Shown here: in pieces, positions 55,917 through 64,000 of the stretch
Position numbering within the stretch: position 1 is the first letter of the stretch
How the letters are laid out: every line of letters starts with the position of its first letter
Assembly: GCA_964019135.1 (NCBI GenBank)
Contig: OZ025258.1
Span: forward strand, 372,001-436,000
Length of the DNA stretch: 64,000 nucleotides
Direction: 5' to 3'
From: Arenicola marina
Lineage: Eukaryota; Annelida; Polychaeta; Arenicolidae
The notes under the pieces: generated by a model
Databases searched by the model: none
Told to the model about the DNA's origin: nothing
The model's input: the letters and a program-made list of their open reading frames with translations, nothing else
Position numbers and translations under genes: made by a program

Positions 55917-58900
55917 CTTAGATACATTACGGGGCGTCCGGTGATGACTGGGGGATGGCAGACGGGGAGCCAGATACATTACGGGGCGTCAGGTGATGGC
56001 TGGGGGATGGCAGACGGGGAGCCAGATACATTACGGGGCGTCAGGTGATGGCTGGGGGATGGCAGACGGGGCCCAGATACATTACGGGGCGACAGGTGAT
56101 GGCTGGGGGATGGCAGACGGGGGGCCAGATACATTACGGGGCGTCAGGTGATGACTGGGAGATGGCAGAAGGGGCGTCAGGTGATGACTGGGGGATGGCA
56201 GAAGGGGCGTCAGGTGATGACTGGGGGATGGCAGACGGGGGGCCAGATACATTACGGGGCGTCAGGTGATGGCTGGGGGATGGCAGACGGGGCCCAGATA
56301 CATTACGGGGCGTCAGGTGATGGCTGGGGGATGGCAGACGGGGGGCCAGATACATTACGGGGCGTCAGGTGATGACTGGGAGATGGCAGAAGGGGCGTCA
56401 GGTGATGACTGGGGGATGGCAGAAGGGGCGTCAGGTGATGACTTGGGGATGGCAGACGGGGGGCCAGATACATTACGGGGCGTCAGGTGATGACTGGGAG
56501 ATGGCAGACAGGGGGCCAGATACATTACGGGGCGTCAGGTGATGACTGGGAGATGGCAGACAGGGGGCCAGATACATTACGGGGCGTCAGGTGATGACTG
56601 GGAGATGGCAGACAGGGGGCCAGATACATTACGGGGCGTCAGGTGATGACTGGGGGATGGCAGACGGGGGCCAGATACATTACGGGGCGTCAGGTGATGA
56701 CTGGGGGATGGCAGACGGGGCGTCAGTGATGACTGGGGGATGGCAGACGGGGCGTCAGGTGATGACTGGGGGATGGCAGACGGGACGTCAGGTGATGGCT
56801 GGGGGATGGCAGAAGGGGCGTCAGGTGATGACTGGGGGATGGCAGAAGGGGCGTCAGGTGATGACTGGGGGATGGCAGACGGGGGGCCAGATACATTACG
56901 GGGCGTCAGGTGATGACTGGGAGATGGCAGACAGGGGGCCAGATACATTACGGTGCGTCAGGTGATGACTGGGAGATGGCAGACAGGGGGCCAGATACAT
57001 TACGGGGCGTCAGGTGATGACTGGGAGATGGCAGACAGGGGGCCAGATACATTACGGGGCGTCAGGTGATGACTGGGGGATGGCAGACGGGGGGCCAGAT
57101 ACATTACGGGGCGTCAGGTGATGACTGGGGGATGGCAGACGGGGCGTCAGGTGATGACTGGGGGATGGCAGACGGGGCGTCAGGTGATGACTGGGGGATG
57201 GCAGACGGGACGTCAGGTGATGGCTGGGGGATGGCAGACGGGGCGTCAGGTGATGACTGGGGGATGGCAGACGGGACGTCAGGTGATGGCTGGCGGATGG
57301 CAGACGGGCCGTCAGGTGATGACTGGGGGATGGCAGACGGGACGTCAGGTGATGGCTGGGGGATGGCAGACGGAGCGTCAGGTGATGACTGGGGGATGGC
57401 AGACAGGGCGTCAAGTGATGACTGGGGGATGGCAGACAGGGGGCCAGATACATTACGGGGCGTCAGGTGATGACTGGGGGATGGCAGACGGGGCGTCAGG
57501 TGATGACTGTGGGATGGCAGACGGGGCGTCAGGTGATGGCTGGGGGATGGCAGACAGGGCGTCAAGTGATGAGTGGGGATGGCAGACAGGGCGTCATGTG
57601 ATGACTGGGAGATGGCAGAGGGTGCGTCAGGTGATGGGTGGGGGATGGCAGACGGGGCGTCAGGTGATGACTGGGGATGGCAGACGGGGCGTCAGGTGAT
57701 GACTGGGGATGGCAGACGGGGCGTCAGGTGATGACTGGGAGATGGGAGACGGAGGGCCAGATACATTAGGGGGCGTCAGGTGATGATTGGGGATGGCAGA
57801 CGGGGCGTCAGGTGATGATTTGGGGATGGCAGACGGGGGGCCAGATACATTATGGGGCGTCAGGTGATGACTGGGGGATGGCAGACGGGACGTCAGGTGA
57901 TGATTGGGGGATGGCAGACAAGGGACCAGATAATTAGGGGGCGTCAGGTGATGATTGAGGGATGGTAGACGTGGGGCCAGATACATTACGGGACGTCAGG
58001 TGCTGATTGGGGGAGGGCAGACAGGGGGCCAGATACATTAGGGGGCGTCAGGTGATGATTGAGGGATGGCAGACCGGGGGCCAGGTACATTATGGGGCGT
58101 CAGGTGATGATTGGGGGATGGCAGACAGGGGGCCAGCTACATTAGGGGGCGTCAGGTGATGATTGAGGGATGGCAGACAGGGGGCCAGATACATTAGGGG
58201 GCGTCAGGTGATGACTTAGGGAAGACAGACGGGGAGCCAGATACATGACGGGGCGTCGGGTGATGATTTTAGGATGGCAGACGGAGGGCCAGATACATTA
58301 GGGGGCGTCAGGTGATGACTGAGGGATGGCAGACGGGGCGTCAGGTGATGACTTAGGGAAGACAGACGGGGAGCCAGATACATGACGGGGCGTCGGGTGA
58401 TGATTGGAGGATGGCAGACGGAGGGCCAGATACATTAGGGGGCGTCAGGTGATGACTGAGGGATGGCAGACGGGGCGTCAGGTGATGACTTAGGGAAGAC
58501 AGACGGGGAGCCAGATACATGACGGGGCGTCGGGTGATGATTGGAGGATGGCAGACGGGGGGCCAGATACATTAGGGGGCGTCAGGTGATGACTGGGGGA
58601 TGGCAGACGGGGGGCCAGATACATTACGGGGCGTCAGGTGATGACTGGGGGATGGCAGACGGGGGGCCAGATACATTACGGGGCGTCAGGTGATGACTGG
58701 GGGATGGCAGACGGGGGGCCAGATACATGACGGGCGTCAGGTGATGACTGGGGGATGGCAGACGAGGCGTCAGGTAATGACTGCGGGATGGCAGACGGGG
58801 GGCCACATTCATTACGGGGCGTCGGGTGGTGACTGGGGATGGCAGACGGGGGGCCAGATACATGACGGGCGTCAGGTGATGACTGGAGGATGGCAGACAG

Positions 58901-61900
58901 GGAGCCAGATACATTACGGGGCGTCGGGTGATGATTGGAGGATGGCAGACGGGGGCCAGATACATTACGGGTTCGTCGGGTGATGGCTGGGGGATGGCAC
59001 ACGGGGGGCCAGATACATTACGGGGCGTCAGGTGATGACTGGAGGATGGCAGACAGGGAGCCAGATACATTACGGGGCGTCGGGTGATGATTGGAGCATG
59101 GCAGACAGGGGCCAGATACATTACGGGTTCGTCGGGTGATGACTGGGGGATGGCACACGGGGGGCCAGATACATTACGGGGCGTCAGGTGATGACTGGGG
59201 AATGGCAGACGGGGGCCAGATACATTACGGGGCGTCGGGTGATGGCAGACGGGGGGCCAGATACATTTCGGGGCGTCAGGTGATGACTGGGGAATGGCAA
59301 ACGGCGCGTCAGGTGATGATTGGGGGATGGCAGATGTGGGGCCAGATGCATTACGGGGCGGCAGATGATGACTGGGGGATGGCAGACGGGGCGTCAGATG
59401 ATGACTGGGAGATGGCAGACGGGGCGTCAAGTGATGACTGGAGGATGGAAGACGGGGGGCCAGATACATTAGGGGGCGTCAGGTGATGACTGGGGGATGG
59501 CAGACGGGGCGTCAGGTGATGATTGGGGAATGGCAGACGGGGGGCCAGATACATTACGGGGCGTCAGTTGATGACTGGGGGATGGCAGAAGGGACGTCAC
59601 GTGATGATTGAGGGATGGCAGACGGGGCATCTGGTGATGACTGGGGGTGGCAGACGGGGCGTCAGGTGATGACTGGGGGATGGCAGACCCGGGGCCAGAT
59701 ACATGACGGGGCGTCAGGTGATGACTGGGGGATGGCAGACGGAGTGTCAGGTGATGATTGGGGGATGGCAGACGGGACGTCAGGTGATGATTGGGGGATG
59801 GCAGACAGAGGGTCAGATATATTAGGGGGCGGCAGATGATGATTGAGGGATGGCGGACGTGGGGCCAGATACATTATGGGGCGTCAGGTGATGACTGTAG
59901 GATGGCAGACTGGGGGCCAGAAACATTACGGGGCGTCAGGTGATGACTGGGGATGGCGGACGAGGGGCCAGATACATGACGGGGCGTCAGGTGATGACTG
60001 GGGGATGGCAGACGGGGGGGCAGATACATTACGGGGCGTCAGGTGATGACTGGGTGATGGCAGACGGGGGTCCAGATACATTACGGGGCGTCAGGTGATG
60101 ACTGGGGGATGGCAGGCGGGGCAGCAGATACATTACGGGGCGTCAGGTGATGACTGGGGGAGCACAGACGGGGGTCCAGATACATTACAGGGCGTCAGGT
60201 GATGACTGGGGGAGAGCAGACGGGGCGTCAGGTGATGACTGGGGGACGGCAGACGAGGCGTCAGGTGATGACTGGGGGATGGCAGACGGGGCGTCAGGTG
60301 ATGACTGGGGGATCACAGACGGGGATCCGGATACATTACAGGGCGTCAGGTGATGACTGGGGGAGAGCAGACGGGGCGTCAGGTGATGACTGGGGGACGG
60401 CAGACGAGGCGTCAGGCGATGACTGGGGGATGGCAGACGGGGCGTCAGTTGATGACTGGGTGATCACAGACGGGGGTCCAGATACATTACAGGGCGTCAG
60501 GTGATGACTGGGGGAGAGCAGACGGGGCGTCAGGTGATGACTGGGGGACGGCAGACGAGGCGTCAGGTGATGACTGGGGGATGGCAGACGGGGCGTCAGG
60601 TGATGACTGGGGGATCACAGACGGGGATCCGGATACATTACAGGGCGTCAGGTGATGACTGGGGGAGAGCAGACGGGGCGTCAGGTGATGACTGGGGGAC
60701 GGCAGACGAGGCGTCAGGTGATGACTGGTGGATGGCAGACGGGGCGTCAGGTGATGACAGGGGGATCACAGACGGGGGTCCAGATACATTACGGGGCGAC
60801 AGGTGATGACTGGGGGATGGCAGACGGGGAGCCAGATAGATGACGGCGCGTCGAGTGGTGACTGGGGTTGGCAGACGGGGCGTCAGGTGATGACTGGGAG
60901 ATGGCAGACGGAGGCCAGATCCATTACGGGGAGTCAGGTGATGACTGGGGGATGGCAGACGGGGGCCAGATACATTACGGGGTGTCAGGTGATGGCAGAC
61001 GGGGGGTCAGATACATAACGGGGCGTCAGGTTATGACTGGGGGATGGCAGACGAGGGGCCGGATACATTACGGGGCGTCAGGTGATGACTGGGGGATGGC
61101 AGACGGGGGCCAGATACATTACGGGGCGTCAGGTGATGACTGGGGGATGGCAGACGGGGCCCAGATACATTACGGGCGTCAGGTGATGACTGGGTGATGG
61201 CAGACGGGGGGCTAGATACATTACGGGGCGTCAGGTGATGACTGGGGGATGGCAGACGGGGCCCAGATACATCACGGGGAGTCAGGTGATGACTGGGTGA
61301 TGGCAGACGGGGGGCCAGATACATTACGGGCGTCAGGTGATGACTGGGTGATGGCAGACGGGGGGCTAGATACATTACGGGGCGGCAGATGATGACTGGG
61401 GGATGGCAGACGGGGCGTCAGATGATGACTGGGAGATGGCAGACGGGGCGTCAAGTGATGACTGGAGGATGGAAGACGGGGGGCCAGATACATTAGGGGG
61501 CGTCAGGTGATGACTGGGGGATGGCAGACGGGGCGTCAGGTGATGATTGGGGAATGGCAGACGGGGGGCCAGATACATTACGGGGCGTCAGTTGATGACT
61601 GGGGGATGGCAGAAGGGACGTCACGTGATGATTGGGGGATGGCAGACGGGGCATCTGGTGATGACTGGGGGTGGCAGACGGGGCGTCAGGTGATGACTGG
61701 GGGATGGCAGACCCGGGGCCAGATACATGACGGGGCGTCAGGTGATGACTGGGGGATGGCAGACGGAGTGTCAGGTGATGATTGGGGGATGGCAGACGGG
61801 ACGTCAGGTGATGATTGGGGGATGGCAGACAGAGGGTCAGATATATTAGGGGGCGGCAGATGATGATTGAGGGATGGCGGACGTGGGGCCAGATACATTA

Positions 61901-64000
61901 TGGGGCGTCAGGTGATGACTGTAGGATGGCAGACTGGGGGCCAGAAACATTACGGGGCGTCAGGTGATGACTGGGGATGGCGGACGAGGGGCCAGATACA
62001 TGACGGGGCGTCAGGTGATGACTGGGGGATGGCAGACGGGGGGGCAGATACATTACGGGGCGTCAGGTGATGACTGGGTGATGGCAGACGGGGGTCCAGA
62101 TACATTACGGGGCGTCAGGTGATGACTGGGGGATGGCAGGCGGGGCAGCAGATACATTACGGGGCGTCAGGTGATGACTGGGGGAGAGCAGACGGGGCGT
62201 CAGGCGATGACTGGGGGATGGCAGACGGGGCGTCAGTTGATGACTGGGTGATCACAGACGGGGGTCCAGATACATTACAGGGCGTCAGGTGATGACTGGG
62301 GGAGAGCAGACGGGGCGTCAGGTGATGACTGGGGGACGGCAGACGAGGCGTCAGGTGATGACTGGGGGATGGCAGACGGGGCGTCAGGTGATGACTGGGG
62401 GATCACAGACGGGGATCCGGATACATTACAGGGCGTCAGGTGATGACTGGGGGAGAGCAGACGGGGCGTCAGGTGATGACTGGGGAACGGCAGACGAGGC
62501 GTCAGGTGATGACTGGTGGATGGCAGACGGGGCGTCAGGTGATGACAGGGGGATCACAGACGGGGGTCCAGATACATTACGGGGCGACAGGTGATGACTG
62601 GGGGATGGCAGACGGGGAGCCAGATAGATGACGGCGCGTCGAGTGGTGACTGGGGTTGGCAGACGGGGCGTCAGGTGATGACTGGGAGATGGCAGACGGA
62701 GGCCAGATCCATTACGGGGCGTCAGGTGATGACTGGGGGATGGCAGACGGGGGCCAGATACATTACGGGGTGTCAGGTGATGGCAGACGGGGGGTCAGAT
62801 ACATAACGGGGCGTCAGGTTATGACTGGGGGATGGCAGACGAGGGGCCGGATACATTACGGGGCGTCAGGTGATGACTGGGGGATGGCAGACGGGGGCCA
62901 GATACATTACGGGGCGTCAGGTGATGACTGGGGGATGGCAGACGGGGCCCAGATACATTACGGGCGTCAGGTGATGACTGGGTGATGGAGGACGGGGGGC
63001 TAGATACATTACGGGGCGTCAGGTGATGACTGGGGGATGGCAGACGGGGCCCAGATACATCACGGGGAGTCAGGTGATGACTGGGTGATGGCAGACGGGG
63101 GGCCAGATACATTACGGGGCGTCAGGTGATGACTGGGGGATGGCCGACGGGGCGTCAGGTGATGACTGGGTGATGGCCGACGGGGGGCGAGATACATTAC
63201 GGGGCGTCAGGTGATGACTGGGGGATGGCAGACGGGGGCCAGATACATTACGGGGCGTCAGGTGATGACTGGGGGATGGCAGACAGGGGGCCAGATACAT
63301 TAGGGGGCGGCAGGTGATGATTGAGGGATGGCCGACAGGACATCAGGTGATGATTGGGGGATGGCAGACAGGGGGCAAGATACATTACGGGGCGTCAGGT
63401 GATGACTGGGGGATGGCAGACAGGGGGCCAGATACATTAGGGGGCGGCAGGTGATGATTGAGGGATGGCAGACGGGGCGTCAGGTGATGACTGGGGGATG
63501 GCAGACAGGGGGCCAGATACATTAGGGGGCGGCAGGTGATGATTGAGGGATGGCAGACGTGGGGCTAGATACATTACGGGGCGTCAGGTGATGACTGGGG
63601 GATGGCAGACGGGGCGTCAGGTGATGACTGGGGGATGGCAGACGGGGGTCCAGATACATTACGGGCGTCAGGTGATGACTGGGGGATGGCAGACGGGGGC
63701 CAGATACATTACGGGGCGTCAGGTGATGACTGGGGGATGACAGACGGGGGCCAGATACATTATGGGGCGTCAGGAGATGTCTGGGGGATGGCAGACGGGG
63801 GACCAGATTCATTACGGGGCGTCGGGTCATGACTGGGTGATGGCAGACGGGGAGCCAGATAAAATACGGGGCGTCTGGTGATGACTGGGTGATGGCAGAC
63901 GTGGGGCCAGATACAATACGGGGCGTCGGGTGATGACTGGGTGATGGCAGACGTGGGGCCAGATACATTACGGGGCGTCAGGTGATGACTGGGGGATGGC
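55917..64000. repeat. compound 33-bp / 52-bp minisatellite
   Basis: The array runs off the right edge. The short unit of 33 bp contains gcgtcaggtgatgactgggg then gatggcagacggg. The long unit of about 52 bp is the same plus gggccagatacattacggg. Both forms alternate irregularly, with one-base length changes that shift frames. A local 221-bp higher-order unit is copied at 56045 and 56266. Between 57770 and 58560 variants with tgattgaggg and gaagacagac are more diverged. Confidence 0.97.
59357..63100 (+). repeat. 2-kb tandem duplication inside the array
   Basis: The sequence from 59357 is repeated from 61381 with an offset of 2024 bases and near identity. After about 60160 the right copy lacks about 236 bases, and the offset becomes 1788 (60484 matches 62272). 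Sample matches are gcggcagatgatgactgggg at both starts and ggatccggatacattacagg in both. Variant positions inside units also match, so this is one event and not parallel change. Confidence 0.9.

Noticed and set aside
55917-64000. Dozens of small frames of Gly/Asp/Trp or Ser/Pro/His repeats
   Set aside because: All are readings of the 33/52-bp minisatellite in different phases.

Overview
This is a stretch of animal nuclear genome. Its genes are split by introns with GT-AG borders, it carries a tRNA-derived SINE, and two 200-N blocks mark scaffold gaps. The gene content (a GRL101/relaxin-receptor-like LDLa-LRR 7TM receptor, an inosine-uridine nucleoside hydrolase, a DUF4806 gene) suggests an aquatic invertebrate, most likely a lophotrochozoan such as a mollusc. 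Amphioxus or an annelid cannot be excluded from sequence alone. Well over half of the window is tandem repeat. At least fifteen distinct minisatellite families are present, and almost all of the very long open frames in the window come from them, not from genes.

Layout: 1-5775 is a compound 14/29-bp minisatellite; 6630-7850 is a 24-bp array; 8570-10172 a 34-bp array; 11211-12836 a 43-bp array; 15082-16676 holds GGGGCT, 40-bp and 20-bp arrays. A plus-strand RING-finger gene runs from 16856 to 34245 in five coding exons. Its second intron (12.2 kb) is filled with five further arrays and one assembly gap. A minus-strand nucleoside hydrolase gene (five exons, 322 codons, all phases agree) lies at 39608-36489, with a SINE just beyond its end and a 28-bp array in its last intron. 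A 4.2-kb 24-bp array (42212-46455) follows. A minus-strand DUF4806-domain gene (47541-45530) has a last exon that runs in frame straight into this array. A minus-strand receptor gene (55567-48453, cut by the second gap) joins a signal peptide, a large divergent ectodomain, a C-type-lectin-like domain, LDLa modules, LRRs and a 7TM. From 55917 to the end is an 8-kb compound 33/52-bp array with a recent 2-kb duplication.

The genes do not form an obvious pathway. What links them is the genome's habit of making local tandem copies. Arrays start within a few bases of splice sites, one array overlaps a coding exon, and two genes carry duplicated splice sites (a triplicated acceptor in the RING gene and a duplicated donor in the hydrolase gene). 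The most unusual items are the DUF4806 exon extended by about 38 copies of an eight-residue repeat, the receptor's domain combination, and the duplicated splice sites.
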